The notes below the pieces were generated by a model. It worked only from the letters and a program-made list of their open reading frames with translations. It was not told where the DNA came from and made no database searches. A program made the position numbers and the translations under genes. Shown in pieces: positions 16,674-26,932 of a stretch of DNA of 52,774 bases. The DNA comes from Erythrobacteraceae bacterium. GTDB taxonomy: Bacteria; Pseudomonadota; Alphaproteobacteria; Sphingomonadales; Sphingomonadaceae. The stretch lies in assembly GCA_024642525.1 (NCBI GenBank), contig JAHEAX010000015.1, positions 1 to 52,774 on the forward strand. The letters are read 5' to 3'. The number at the start of each line of letters is the position of its first letter. Positions within the stretch are counted from its first letter, which is position 1.

Positions 16674-19021
16674 GCGTTCCCTCCGCGCGCGCTTCGCAGA
16701 GCGCCGAGCAATGCATCCCTGTCATATCGATAAATCCGCTCCGACGTGCTCACCGGCGCTTCTGCATCGCCGTGGAGGCGGATGATCTGCCCGCCGTCAT
16801 GGCTGGCTGGCTGTTCGTCATCGTCCATGAGAATGGTGACATCGGCCCATTCATCCGTTGATGCGGCAATCCTGTAACCTGCTGATTTCACCAGTGGTTC
16901 CAGCATGGCGCGGGACCAGCCATCGGCAGCCGGCAGGCGGCAGACAAGCGGCGTCTGGCTGTGCAGGGTGCGGCCATGCCGCGAAAATAATGTCATGCCG
17001 TCGATTATGCCGACAGGCTGGCCGCCGATCAGCGTTACGCCTTCAATCAGATCATCATCGCCGCTCGGCACAATGTCGCTTTCTATGCCCGCGGCATCGG
17101 AAACTTCACGTACCGCATAGGCCAGTTCGCAGCTGCCGTCCGACAGGCGCAGCAGCTTGATTTTGGTGTCGGGCAGTTCGCCGCCTTCGATGCCGACCAG
17201 CGGCAGGATTTCTCCATCAATGACAATTTGCGCGCGCGTTCCCTCGATATCGACAGCATCGAGCGGGGCAATGTCGATCCGGCGGACCAGGTCCATGCCG
17301 ATAGCGCGCCGTCTCCCGTCGATGCCGACAAACAGCATTACCGGGCGGATTTTCTCTGCCACTTCGTGCTTTTCGTCTGGGACGCTTGCAGGCCGCAGGC
17401 GCACTTCGCTTACCAGCCCGTTTTGCTGCGCGATGGTGGGCATATCCAGCATCAAAATGGGGCTGCCATCATCGAGCAAGGTCGTGCCGGCATAAACGCC
17501 CGTAGCCATCACGGCAGGGGCCAGTGGTTTTACCACCAGGTCTTCATGGTCGAAGATACGGTCAACCGCCATTGCAAACAGGTCGCCGCTGCCCAGCCGG
17601 ATAAGAACCAGCGTCTTGCCGCGTACGCTTTCACCATCCGACATGCCCAGCACATTGGCGAGCGAGAGGCAGGGAATACGTTTGCCGCGGAAGGTCACAA
17701 GGTCGCTGTCGCCAACAGTTGAATACTCGATGGAAGTCGCCGCGCCATGGGCGATTTCCTCGACATAGGAACGCGGAATTGCAAACCGCTGGCCATTTGC
17801 GCCCACGGTCAATCCGGCCACGATGCTGAGCGTCAGCGGAATTTCGAGGATGAACAACGTGCCTTCACCGGCCTTGCTGCTGACCCTGATGGTGCCGCCA
17901 ATCTTTTCAAGGTTCGCCCGCACCACGTCCATGCCGACACCCCGGCCTGACACGGAAGTCACAGCATCGGCAGTGGAAAGGCCGGGTTCGAAAATCAACT
18001 GCTGCACTTCCTTGCGCGACATTTCCTCGGCTTCACGTTGGGAAACGATGTTCGCGGCGACCGCCTTTGCCGCCAGCTTGCCAAGGTCCAGCCCATGACC
18101 ATCATCGGTGATGGTGATGGTGATCTTGTTGCCTGACTGGCGGGCGGCAAAGCTGAGCAGGCCGATTTCGCGCTTGCCCGCGGCAATGCGCGCGGCAGGG
18201 GCTTCGATGCCATGGTCAATCGCATTTCGGATAATATGGGTGATCGGGTCGCGGATCATTTCGATCATCTCGCGGTCCAGTTCGACGTCGCCGCCTTCCA
18301 GGTCCACCATCACCTGCTTGCCCAGTTCAGCCGACAGGTCGCGGACGAGGCGGGGCAGCGCATTGTAGAGATGTTCGATCCGCTGCATCCGCATGCGGGT
18401 CACAGCTTCGCGCACATCGGTAAGGATGCCGGTCAGACGTTCGAACGGCCCATCGATGGATGGTTCTGCCCCCGCTGCACGCAGGCGCCGTGCAAGATCA
18501 TTGCGGGCCAGAACCATGTCGGAAATGCCGCTCATCACCCGGTCCAGCAATTCCACCGGCAGACGAATGCTGCGCGGGGTGGCCGACTGGCCGGATAGTT
18601 TGCCCTTGTCGATATCTTCGCCATGCATGGCGGCACTGTCGCCCGCATCATTGGCATCAGGTTCCAGCGCGGCAATCAGATATTCATCGCCGTTGCCCGG
18701 CATATCCTGCCCTGCTTCGATGGCATCTGCCATTTGCGCAATGCGGTCGATGATGGCGAGGACGGCATTGACCAGCCGGACATCGGGCGTGCGCCTTCCG
18801 GCGCGAACTTCGGCCAGCGCGCTTTCGGCAGCGTGGCTGAGTTTTTCCAGGCGAGGAAAATCGAAGAAACCGCAATTGCCTTTTACGGTGTGGACGAAGC
18901 GGAAGATACCGTCGAGGCGTGCCTTGTCGGCAGGATCACTTTCCCACGCGACAATTTCGCCTTCGATAGCTTCGAGCATTTCGCGTGTTTCCGCCACGAA
19001 ATCCGCCAGCAGGTCGTCCAT
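16670..19021 (-). CDS. cheA: Chemotaxis histidine kinase CheA with two CheW-like domains
   Basis: The protein is 783 aa from ATG 19021. The order is: Hpt (P1) with phospho-accepting His44 (FVHTVKGNCGF); a short linker with no obvious P2 CheY-binding domain; dimerisation helices (150-235); the HATPase with HIIRNAIDHG, DDGHG and GRGVGMDVVRANL; a CheW-like P5 domain (about 400-530); a second CheW-like domain (about 555-690); and a 90-residue tail that resembles a degraded receiver (VTILMDDDE, QIIRLHG). It autophosphorylates and passes phosphate to CheY/CheB. The duplicated coupling domain and tail differ from the E. coli layout. Confidence 0.93.
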   Translation of the reverse strand: MDDLLADFVAETREMLEAIEGEIVAWESDPADKARLDGIFRFVHTVKGNCGFFDFPRLEKLSHAAESALAEVRAGRRTPDVRLVNAVLAIIDRIAQMADAIEAGQDMPGNGDEYLIAALEPDANDAGDSAAMHGEDIDKGKLSGQSATPRSIRLPVELLDRVMSGISDMVLARNDLARRLRAAGAEPSIDGPFERLTGILTDVREAVTRMRMQRIEHLYNALPRLVRDLSAELGKQVMVDLEGGDVELDREMIEMIRDPITHIIRNAIDHGIEAPAARIAAGKREIGLLSFAARQSGNKITITITDDGHGLDLGKLAAKAVAANIVSQREAEEMSRKEVQQLIFEPGLSTADAVTSVSGRGVGMDVVRANLEKIGGTIRVSSKAGEGTLFILEIPLTLSIVAGLTVGANGQRFAIPRSYVEEIAHGAATSIEYSTVGDSDLVTFRGKRIPCLSLANVLGMSDGESVRGKTLVLIRLGSGDLFAMAVDRIFDHEDLVVKPLAPAVMATGVYAGTTLLDDGSPILMLDMPTIAQQNGLVSEVRLRPASVPDEKHEVAEKIRPVMLFVGIDGRRRAIGMDLVRRIDIAPLDAVDIEGTRAQIVIDGEILPLVGIEGGELPDTKIKLLRLSDGSCELAYAVREVSDAAGIESDIVPSGDDDLIEGVTLIGGQPVGIIDGMTLFSRHGRTLHSQTPLVCRLPAADGWSRAMLEPLVKSAGYRIAASTDEWADVTILMDDDEQPASHDGGQIIRLHGDAEAPVSTSERIYRYDRDALLGALRSARGGNA

Positions 19022-19090
19022 TGATCCAAGCCCCCGAAAATTCGCCGCCCAAAGTGAACGATACGAATTCAAGATCACCTATGGGCTGTG

Positions 19091-19099
19091 ATGGTTAAC
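19091..19099 (-). promoter_or_regulatory. CtrA-like half-site upstream of cheA
   Basis: Read on the minus strand this is GTTAACCAT, which contains the TTAACCAT half-site recognised by CtrA in many alphaproteobacteria. It is 70 bases before the cheA start. A second TTAACC on the plus strand (19118-19123) sits inside GGGTTTAACCC. CtrA control of motility genes is known in the class; binding here is inferred. Confidence 0.5.
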
Positions 19100-19165
19100 G
19101 AACCGTCACCAGCGGGTTTAACCCGAAGAATTGTCGTAAGTTGCAGGATAAGCCATAGCCGCAGG

Positions 19166-22100
19166 ATGAGCGGTAACAGCCAAGCACAGCAGACCGGTTC
19201 GGGCTGGCATTTCTGGATCGACCGGGGCGGCACTTTCACCGATGTGGTGGCGCGTGACCCGGCTGGCGCGGTGCGGACTGCCAAGCTGCTGTCGGAAAAC
19301 CCTGAACATTACCCCGATGCCGCGATCGAGGCGATGCGGCGGCTGAGCGGGGTCCGTGAAGGCCCTTTGCCAGCAGCCGATATTCGCATTGGCACCACCA
19401 TCGCGACCAACGCACTGCTGGAACGCAAGGGCGAGCCGGTTCTGCTGCTGATCACTCGTGGTTTTGGCGATGCGCTGGCCATTGGTACGCAGGAACGCGC
19501 GGATATTTTTGCCCGACATATCATAAAGCCAGCGCCGCTTCCTGCAGAAGTGCTGGAAGTGGATGAGCGCGTTGCGGCAGACGGAAATGTGCTGGTCCCG
19601 CTGGATAGCGCATCTGCGCTGCAAGGTATGAAAGCGGCGCGCGCAAGGGGCATCAAGGCCGCCGCCATCGTGCTGATGCACGGCTACCGATACACCGCCC
19701 ATGAAGAACAGCTGGCGCGGCTGGCGGCAGAGGCGGGATTTGAAGAAATTGCCGTCAGCCACAAGGTCAGCGCGCTGGTGAAACTGATCGGGCGGGCAGA
19801 TACCACCGTTGTCGATGCCTATCTTTCGCCGGTCCTGCAGAAATATACCGCTAATCTGGTATCGCAACTGGGCGGCGGGGATGAGCCGGGCGCAGAACCG
19901 CTGTTCATGCAGAGCAATGGCGGCCTTACGGCAGGCGCCGGCTTCAGGGGCAAGGATGCGATCCTGTCCGGCCCGGCGGGCGGAATTGTCGGCATGGCAG
20001 AAACCAGCCGCCGCGCAGGCTTTGGCCGCGCCATCGGCTTTGACATGGGCGGGACGTCCACAGATGTCTCGCTGTTTGCCGGACAATATGAACGTGACAA
20101 TGACAACCGCGTCGCCGGCGTGCGCATCCGTGCGCCGATGATGCGGATACATACTGTGGCAGCAGGTGGCGGCTCCATCTGCCGGTTTGACGGGGCCCGT
20201 TTTCTGGTCGGCCCCGAAAGCGCAGGGGCCATCCCCGGGCCTGCCTGCTACCGGCGCGGCGGGCCTTTGACGGTTACTGACTGCAATCTCATCCTCGGCA
20301 AACTTCAGCCTGGCCATTTCCCCGCGGTGTTCGGCCCCGATGCAGATGAGCCGCTGGATATTGCCGCAGCCAATACACGAATGGCCGAAGTTCTGCTGGC
20401 CATCGAGGATGCAGGCATGGGGCCGATGGATGCGTGCCAGGCAGCCGAAGGCTTTGTCGCCATTGCCGTTGCCAATATGGCCAATGCGATCCGCTCCGTT
20501 TCGGTCGCACGGGGCCATGATACGGCCAATTTTGCGCTTAATTGTTTCGGCGGGGCGGGCGGCCAGCACTCCTGCCTGGTGGCTGATGCACTGGGTATCG
20601 AGACCGTGCTGGTGCATCCGCTTTCGGGCGTATTGTCCGCCTATGGCATGGGGCTGGCAGACCGGCGCGAAGTCCGCGAAATGTCGGTCGGGACGCAGCT
20701 GGACGCGCTTGGGCCCCAATTCGGCAGTTCCGTCACCGCATTGTCCGACACAACCCGCACCGTCCTGGCCGCGCAGGGCATCGCGCCTGATGCCATCCGA
20801 ATGGAAGGGCAGGCGCATATCCGAACCCTTGCAGGCGATAGCGCGATCGAGGTCCCACTGGGCACTGCCGCGCAGATGAAGGCCGCGTTCGACGACGAAT
20901 ATCGCGCCCGTTTCGGCTATGATTGCGAAGCGCCGCTGGTGCTGGACATGGTGCGGATGGAAGCCATTTTCGATGGCCAGCAGGATAATCTGACCCAGTT
21001 CGACCCACCTTGCGCCGATGCGCCGCTGCCAGCACTGGCGGGCTGTTTCATGGCGGGTGCGCCACGCGAAATCGCCGTGCACCAACGTGAAGCGATTGTG
21101 GCGGGCGCAATCATTCAAGGCCCTGCGCTCATCATCGATCCGGTTGCGACCATCGTGGTGGAGCCTGAATGGCAGGCGCGCATGGCCAGCGACGGGATGC
21201 TGGTCCTCACCCGGTCGGGCGATGTCCGGCACGAAGCCATAAGAACTGAGGCAGACCCTGTCCGGCTGGAGATTTTCGGCGGTTTGTTCATGGCCATTGC
21301 CGAAGAAATGGGCGCTGCGCTCCAGCATTCGGCATCCTCGGTCAATATTCGCGAACGGCTGGATTTTTCCTGTGCGCTGTTTGATGCATCGGGCAATCTC
21401 ATCGCCAATGCGCCGCATATCCCTGTCCACTTGGGGTCGATGGGCGATAGCGTGCGCGCCATCATCGGCCATCGCGGAAAGGGTATGAAGCGGGGCGATG
21501 TCTACGCCCTCAACGCGCCTTATGACGGCGGCACGCATTTGCCCGATATCACCGTTATCCAACCAGTTTTTACAGATGGTGAGGACGCGCCAGCATATTT
21601 CACGGCTGCGCGCGGGCACCATGCCGATATTGGCGGCATAGCCCCCGGTTCCATGCCTTCGGACAGTTCCACCATCGCACAGGAAGGCATCGTCCTTGAA
21701 AATGTGCTGTTAGTGGAAAACGGCAAATTTCAGGAAGCCCAGATCAGGCAGATCCTGTCTTCTGGGCAATATCCAGCGCGCAATATTGACCAGAATATTG
21801 CGGATCTCGCGGCGCAGTTGGCTGCGTGCAGGCGCGGCGCGGAACGGTTGCTCGGTCTTGTTGCGGATTACGGACAGGCGGTGGTCTCGGCCTATATGGA
21901 ACATCTCCAGACCTATGCCGAAGGGGCCGTGCGCGCCTTGTTGGGCGGGTTGGAGGATGGCGCCTACAGCTATGAAACTGACAGTGGGGCGGTTGTTTCT
22001 GTCAAGGTAAAGGTGGACCGTGAAGCAGGCGGCGCCATTGTGGATTTTGCAGGGACAAGCGCGCAGCAGCGCGATAATTTCAATGCACCCACACCGGTTG

Positions 22101-22807
22101 TGCGCGCTGCCTGCCTCTATGTCATCCGCACCATGTTCGACTTGCCGATCCCGCTTAATGACGGGTTCCTCCGGCCGATTATTTTGCGCATTCCGGCCGG
22201 GTCGATGCTGTCGCCGCGCTATCCCGCCGCCGTGGTTGCGGGCAATGTGGAAACCAGCCAGGTCATCACAGACACGCTCATGGGCGCATTCGGCGCTATG
22301 GCCGCCAGCCAGGGCACGATGAACAATTTCACCTTCGGTGATGAAAGCCATCAATATTATGAAACAATCGCCGGCGGATCTGGCGCGGGCAACGGGTTTG
22401 ATGGTGCAGACGTGGTCCAGACCCATATGACCAACAGCCGCCTGACTGATCCTGAAATACTCGAACAGCGCTTCCCGGTCATGGTGGAAAGCTTTGCCAT
22501 CCGCCACGGTTCTGGTGGTGCGGGGCAATGGCGGGGCGGTGATGGCGGTGTGCGGCGCATCCGTTTCCTCGCCCCGATGCGCGCAAACATGCTGTCCAAC
22601 CATCGCCGTGTCCCGCCATTCGGCCTTGCCGGCGGAGACGATGGTGCGGTGGGGATAAACCGCGTGGAACGACAAGATGGACGGGTGGAATTGCTGGATG
22701 CAACAGCCTCGGTTGATATGAAGCCGGGCGATGTCTTCGTGATCGAAACACCCGGCGGCGGCGGGTATGGGCCAGGTACAGGGCCGAAAATGGGGGAAAT
22801 TGGCTGA
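19166..22807 (+). CDS. 5-oxoprolinase (ATP-hydrolysing), HyuA-HyuB fusion
   Basis: The protein is 1213 aa from ATG 19166, close to eukaryotic/bacterial OplaH length. The HyuA-type N-half carries [11 protein letters not shown] and [12 protein letters not shown] nucleotide-binding motifs of the actin-like ATPase fold. The HyuB-type C-half begins near residue 690 ([16 protein letters not shown]) and includes [23 protein letters not shown] and PGGGGYG. It converts 5-oxo-L-proline to glutamate with ATP in the cytoplasm. The stop overlaps the next start (ATG at 22807), and membrane proteins follow that may import the substrate. The start has no ideal Shine-Dalgarno. Confidence 0.92.
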   Translation: MSGNSQAQQTGSGWHFWIDRGGTFTDVVARDPAGAVRTAKLLSENPEHYPDAAIEAMRRLSGVREGPLPAADIRIGTTIATNALLERKGEPVLLLITRGFGDALAIGTQERADIFARHIIKPAPLPAEVLEVDERVAADGNVLVPLDSASALQGMKAARARGIKAAAIVLMHGYRYTAHEEQLARLAAEAGFEEIAVSHKVSALVKLIGRADTTVVDAYLSPVLQKYTANLVSQLGGGDEPGAEPLFMQSNGGLTAGAGFRGKDAILSGPAGGIVGMAETSRRAGFGRAIGFDMGGTSTDVSLFAGQYERDNDNRVAGVRIRAPMMRIHTVAAGGGSICRFDGARFLVGPESAGAIPGPACYRRGGPLTVTDCNLILGKLQPGHFPAVFGPDADEPLDIAAANTRMAEVLLAIEDAGMGPMDACQAAEGFVAIAVANMANAIRSVSVARGHDTANFALNCFGGAGGQHSCLVADALGIETVLVHPLSGVLSAYGMGLADRREVREMSVGTQLDALGPQFGSSVTALSDTTRTVLAAQGIAPDAIRMEGQAHIRTLAGDSAIEVPLGTAAQMKAAFDDEYRARFGYDCEAPLVLDMVRMEAIFDGQQDNLTQFDPPCADAPLPALAGCFMAGAPREIAVHQREAIVAGAIIQGPALIIDPVATIVVEPEWQARMASDGMLVLTRSGDVRHEAIRTEADPVRLEIFGGLFMAIAEEMGAALQHSASSVNIRERLDFSCALFDASGNLIANAPHIPVHLGSMGDSVRAIIGHRGKGMKRGDVYALNAPYDGGTHLPDITVIQPVFTDGEDAPAYFTAARGHHADIGGIAPGSMPSDSSTIAQEGIVLENVLLVENGKFQEAQIRQILSSGQYPARNIDQNIADLAAQLAACRRGAERLLGLVADYGQAVVSAYMEHLQTYAEGAVRALLGGLEDGAYSYETDSGAVVSVKVKVDREAGGAIVDFAGTSAQQRDNFNAPTPVVRAACLYVIRTMFDLPIPLNDGFLRPIILRIPAGSMLSPRYPAAVVAGNVETSQVITDTLMGAFGAMAASQGTMNNFTFGDESHQYYETIAGGSGAGNGFDGADVVQTHMTNSRLTDPEILEQRFPVMVESFAIRHGSGGAGQWRGGDGGVRRIRFLAPMRANMLSNHRRVPPFGLAGGDDGAVGINRVERQDGRVELLDATASVDMKPGDVFVIETPGGGGYGPGTGPKMGEIG

Positions 22808-23490
22808 TGTGGGTCTTGCTGGGAATTGCGGTGATCGTCGCCGGCTTCATGCTGCGGTTCAACCCGCTGCTGGTGGTGGCGATTTCCGCGCTGGTTACGG
22901 GCCTTGCAGCGGGGATAAACCCGGTCGAGGTGCTGGCCGCCTTTGGCAAGAGCTTCAACGATGCCCGCTATGTCAGCGTCATCTACATCGTGCTGCCGGT
23001 CATTGGCATTCTGGAACGTCACGGCCTCCAGCAGCGCGCCAGAACTGCGATTTCGGCTTTGAAAGGCGCGACTGTGGGCCGCCTGCTGCTTGGCTATCTG
23101 GTGTTCCGCCAGTTGACCGCCGCATTGGGACTTACTTCCATCGCCGGGCCTGCACAGACGGTGCGCCCGCTGGTGGCACCCATGGCGCAGGCTGCCGCAG
23201 AAGCGCAGGGCGCTGACCCTGACAGCGACGATGTGCCTGCCATTGCGGCTGCAACAGATAATATCGGACTGTTCTTTGGCGAGGATATCTTCATCGCCAT
23301 CGGTTCCATCCTGCTGATGAAGGGCGTGCTGGAAGGCTATGGCATGTTTGTCGAACCGCTGGACCTTGCGGTTTGGGCCATTCCCACGGCAATCTGCGCG
23401 TTTCTGATCCATGGTTTCCGCCTGTTGATGCTGGACCGCAAACTGGCACGCGCCCGCACATCTTCCCCGGCAGTGGAGGCATCGAAATGA
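22807..23490 (+). CDS. DUF969 membrane protein (predicted transporter subunit)
   Basis: The protein is 227 aa with about five hydrophobic helices (first at 1-22, then around 28-50, 60-75, 90-115 and 175-195). The family is DUF969, nearly always paired with DUF979 and often beside pyroglutamyl-peptidase or 5-oxoprolinase genes. A role as half of a 5-oxoproline permease is inferred from that context. It shares its first base with the oplaH stop codon and overlaps the DUF979 start (ATGA). Confidence 0.82.
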   Translation: MWVLLGIAVIVAGFMLRFNPLLVVAISALVTGLAAGINPVEVLAAFGKSFNDARYVSVIYIVLPVIGILERHGLQQRARTAISALKGATVGRLLLGYLVFRQLTAALGLTSIAGPAQTVRPLVAPMAQAAAEAQGADPDSDDVPAIAAATDNIGLFFGEDIFIAIGSILLMKGVLEGYGMFVEPLDLAVWAIPTAICAFLIHGFRLLMLDRKLARARTSSPAVEASK

Positions 23491-24428
23491 TCGGCCTTCA
23501 TTTCATCTATGCGGCTGGCGGCGCGTGTTTTGCTGCTTTTGCCATTCTCAGCGCCCTCGACAGCGACAATGCCAAGCGCTGGGGCAATGCGGCGTTCTAT
23601 GCCCTGCTGGCCGCCAGTTTCTGGGCTGGCGACCTGATTGGCGATATCGGCAACGGCCTGCTGGTGCTGGGGCTGGTGCTGATCGCCGGTTTCAAGCTGA
23701 TGGGGCGCGGCGCGCGCGTCACCACCAATGACGCGCAGCGGGCAGACGAATCCACCCGACGCGGCAACCGGCTGTTCCTGCCTGCGCTTGTCATTCCGGT
23801 GGTGGCGCTGGCCGGCACCTTTGCCTTCAAACGTTTCCCTGACATTTTTGACAGCAAGCAAGTGACGCTGGTTGGCCTGACGTTCGGCGTAATTGCAGCG
23901 CTTGGTGTGTGTTACGCATGGTTCCGGCCAAGACCTGTCACGCCCTTTGCCGAAGGCGTGCGGCTGATGGATAGTGTTGGTTGGGCCGCCGTTCTGCCGC
24001 AGATGCTGGCAAGCCTTGGCGCGGTATTTGCGTTGGCCGGTGTGGGCGAAGTTGTCGGCGGCATTGCCGGCGGCATCATTCCTGATGGCAGCCTGTTTGG
24101 TGCGGTGGTGGTCTATGCGCTGGGCATGGCCGCTTTCACCATGATCATGGGCAATGCCTTCGCCGCATTTCCGGTAATGTTTGCAGGCGTGGGCGTGCCG
24201 GTGCTGATCGGCATTTTCAGCGGCGACCCTGTGCGGGTGGCGGCGATAGGCATGCTAGCGGGTTTCTGCGGCACGCTGATGACGCCCATGGCAGCCAACT
24301 TCAACCTGGTGCCTGCCGCCTTGCTCGAGTTGAAAGACCAGAACGCGGTCATCAAGGCGCAGATACCCACCGCGATACCGCTGCTGGCCGCCAATGTTCT
24401 GCTGATCTATTTCCTGGCGTTTCCATGA
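23487..24428 (+). CDS. DUF979 membrane protein (predicted transporter subunit)
   Basis: The protein is 313 aa from ATG 23487, which overlaps the DUF969 stop by four bases. It has about nine hydrophobic helices, with a conserved Gly/Asn-rich region MIMGNAFAAFPVMFAGVG and a C-terminal TLMTPMAANFNLVPAALLEL reminiscent of ion-coupled permeases. It is the obligate partner of DUF969. The substrate is predicted to be 5-oxoproline or a related pyroglutamyl compound, by operon only. Confidence 0.82.
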   Translation: MIGLHFIYAAGGACFAAFAILSALDSDNAKRWGNAAFYALLAASFWAGDLIGDIGNGLLVLGLVLIAGFKLMGRGARVTTNDAQRADESTRRGNRLFLPALVIPVVALAGTFAFKRFPDIFDSKQVTLVGLTFGVIAALGVCYAWFRPRPVTPFAEGVRLMDSVGWAAVLPQMLASLGAVFALAGVGEVVGGIAGGIIPDGSLFGAVVVYALGMAAFTMIMGNAFAAFPVMFAGVGVPVLIGIFSGDPVRVAAIGMLAGFCGTLMTPMAANFNLVPAALLELKDQNAVIKAQIPTAIPLLAANVLLIYFLAFP

Positions 24429-25438
24429 TGGCCGGGCATGACGCACAGCCGATGATGCTGACTGCCGCGCTTGCCAGCCAGTTTGCACAGGTCACGCTGG
24501 GCCATCTGGCCCTGCGCTATCCCTACAAGCTCGACCTGGTGCTGACCGGGCCTGAAGACCTGGTGGAACCCGCCGCGCTGCATCCCATTTTTCACGGCAG
24601 TTTCGATTGGCACAGCTGTGTTCATGGTTGGTGGCAGGTCATGCGACTGGCGCGGAAATTCCCGCATTTGCCCGAAGCCGCCGCGATCAGGGCGAGGGCG
24701 GATGAAATGCTGGTGCCTGACAAGGTGGCAGGTGAAGTCGCCCGGCTGGACCGGCCCTTTGCCGCCGGTTTTGAACGACCCTATGGTTGGGGCTGGCTGC
24801 TGGCCTTGCATGGCGAACTGGCTTTGCACGACGGGCCGTGGGCGGATGCGATGGAACCGCTTGCCCTGCGCTTTGCCGCCATGCTGGCCGATCATTTGCC
24901 CAAGCTGACCTATCCCATCACCACCGGCACCCATTTCAACACGGCCTTCGCGCTGACGCTGGCGCATGGCTGGTCTGCCGGACGCGACCCGCGGCTGCAT
25001 GAAGCAATTGAAAACTTCGCCATCAGCAAATTTGCGCCGCTGGCAGAGTATCGCGGGCTGGAACCCAATGGCGATGAATTCCTGTCACCCGCATTGTCCA
25101 TCGCCCTTTTGATGAGCAAGGTGTTGGAAGAGGCGGAGTTTGCCCGCTGGTTCGCTGATTTCCTGCCGCAGGCAATTGCGGGTGAGCCTTCGCCGCTGTT
25201 TGAACCTGCGCATGTTTCTGACCGTAGCGACGGCAAGATTGCGCATCTGGATGGCCTCAATTTCAGTCGTGCATGGGCATGGCGGTCCATTGCCGCAAAA
25301 TTGCCTGATGGTCCGCTGGCCGGCCTGATGGCTGAAACAGCGCAGGCGCATATCAGTGCGAGCCTTGGCCATATTACCGATGATTACATGGGCAGCCACT
25401 GGCTCGCCAGTTTTGCCCTGCTGGCGCTGGAAGGCTAG
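24425..25438 (+). CDS. DUF2891 family protein
   Basis: The protein is 337 aa; ATG 24425 overlaps the DUF979 stop. Family hallmarks are visible: HPIFHGSFDWHSCVHGWW (53-70), FERPYGWGWLLAL, LTYPITTGTHFNTAFAL, GDEFLSPALS and IAHLDGLNFSRAWAW. These conserved His, Trp, Glu and Asp residues on a helical scaffold suggest an (alpha/alpha) toroid enzyme. There is no signal peptide in this copy. Biochemical function is not established. Linkage to oxoprolinase suggests amino-acid or peptide salvage. Confidence 0.85.
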   Translation: MMAGHDAQPMMLTAALASQFAQVTLGHLALRYPYKLDLVLTGPEDLVEPAALHPIFHGSFDWHSCVHGWWQVMRLARKFPHLPEAAAIRARADEMLVPDKVAGEVARLDRPFAAGFERPYGWGWLLALHGELALHDGPWADAMEPLALRFAAMLADHLPKLTYPITTGTHFNTAFALTLAHGWSAGRDPRLHEAIENFAISKFAPLAEYRGLEPNGDEFLSPALSIALLMSKVLEEAEFARWFADFLPQAIAGEPSPLFEPAHVSDRSDGKIAHLDGLNFSRAWAWRSIAAKLPDGPLAGLMAETAQAHISASLGHITDDYMGSHWLASFALLALEG

Positions 25439-25444
25439 GCTGGT

Positions 25445-26806
25445 TCAGTCCGGCTTGCCGGGTTTGTGGGGAATGCCATTGCGCAAAACGCGCAAGACGA
25501 TGATGGCAGCAACAGTCCCGCCAATGGCATTGGCGGCCAGTTCCGCCGCATAGATCGCCTCTGCACCCCAGACGGGCCGTAATAGCCATGCAAAAGGCAG
25601 CATGACCAGAAACACGCGCGCGAAGGACTGGAGCAGGGCGGTTCCGGCCCGTCCCACGGAATTGAGCGCGCCGTTGCTGACAATCAGCAAGCCATATCCC
25701 GCATAGCCCCATGCCGCGATGCTGAGATAGCTGGCAAAAGCGGCGATTACCGTGCGATCTTCGGTGAAAAAATCGGCAAACCATTCGCCTGCGGCAAACA
25801 GCATGAGCGCAAGCGAAAGACCATAAACGACGCAGAATGCGCCCGCCCACACCATCGCACTGCGCGATCTGTCAGGCTGGCCTGCGCCCCAGTTCTGCCC
25901 CACGATCGCGCCAATCGATGCAGAAAGCGCCAGCAGCGGCACCACGGCAAAGCTCTGCAAACGCCCTGCTGCACCAAAACCGGCCACCGCGGACTGGCCC
26001 TGCGTTGCGACAAGAGCGGTCAGCACCGACAGGCCAATGGGGTTGATTGCATTGGAAAATGCAGCTGGACCCGCCACGCTGGCGATGGATTTGAGCGATG
26101 CGCCAACGTCGCAATCCCTCAGCGTTTTGAGGTCAATCGGCAGCGCGGTTGACCGCAGCAGCACGAGGCCCAGGACAACGGCGATGCCCCAGCCTGTCAG
26201 CGTTGCATAGGCTGCGCCTGCAATGCCGAAACCCTTCATCCCGAATGCGCCGGTAATCAGCAGCGGGTCGAGCACCCAGTTGGCGCTGGCATAGGTGAGA
26301 GAGATGATCGAAGTGCGCTTCGCCTCGCCCTGTCCGCGAAGAACGCCGTTGATGCCCATGATGGCCATCATCAGTGGGAAGCCCATGGCAAAGGGCCGCA
26401 TATAGGTGCGGATATAGGGCATCAGATTGTCCGGCGCCTGCATCAGCTGAAACAGCGGGTCCAGCATCAGGAACAGGGCAAGACCCATGAACGTGCCCAG
26501 CAGGACGGCAAAAACGATACCGAAATTGGCGCGCCGTGCCGCGCTTGGTCCGTCCCCTTCGCCAAGAGCGCGGGCGACGACCGAGTTGATGCCGACCGAT
26601 ACGCCCACACCAAGGCTGGTAAGGGCAACGCTAATCGGGAAGATGAAGCTGATTGCCGCCAACTGGTCTGCGCCAAGCTGGCCGATGAAATAGGAATCGA
26701 CCAGCCCAATGGACATGATCGCCGCCACGCCGATAATCATCGGCAGGGTCTGAGCCACTAGATGCCCGCGAATTGTTCCGCGTGTCAGTTTGGCAGCATT
26801 GCTCAT
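25445..26806 (-). CDS. MATE family efflux transporter
   Basis: The protein is 453 aa from ATG 26806; upstream sequence open to 27055 overlaps the divergent gene and is not protein-like. It has twelve predicted helices in two MatE halves, with signatures GLVDSYFIGQLGADQLAAIS near the N-terminus and INGVLRGQGEAKR in the first half. It exports cationic compounds against Na+ or H+. It converges on the DUF2891 gene with 6 bases between stops. Confidence 0.92.
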   Translation of the reverse strand: MSNAAKLTRGTIRGHLVAQTLPMIIGVAAIMSIGLVDSYFIGQLGADQLAAISFIFPISVALTSLGVGVSVGINSVVARALGEGDGPSAARRANFGIVFAVLLGTFMGLALFLMLDPLFQLMQAPDNLMPYIRTYMRPFAMGFPLMMAIMGINGVLRGQGEAKRTSIISLTYASANWVLDPLLITGAFGMKGFGIAGAAYATLTGWGIAVVLGLVLLRSTALPIDLKTLRDCDVGASLKSIASVAGPAAFSNAINPIGLSVLTALVATQGQSAVAGFGAAGRLQSFAVVPLLALSASIGAIVGQNWGAGQPDRSRSAMVWAGAFCVVYGLSLALMLFAAGEWFADFFTEDRTVIAAFASYLSIAAWGYAGYGLLIVSNGALNSVGRAGTALLQSFARVFLVMLPFAWLLRPVWGAEAIYAAELAANAIGGTVAAIIVLRVLRNGIPHKPGKPD

Positions 26807-26932
26807 CGCCGCGGCGTTAGCGGGGGCTGGCTGATGTGCAAAGCGTTTTGGCGGTTCTGCCCCTCTGCCATCTTGTGCCGGGCGGCGGAGCCGTGCGATA
26901 AAGCGTGAAACCACGAATTCGAGGAGAGCGAG

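Noticed and set aside
19118-21622. An 834-codon open frame on the minus strand inside the 5-oxoprolinase gene
   Set aside because: It is antisense to a well-conserved gene, rich in His/Arg/Cys in the manner of shadow frames in GC-rich DNA, and shows no domain motifs.
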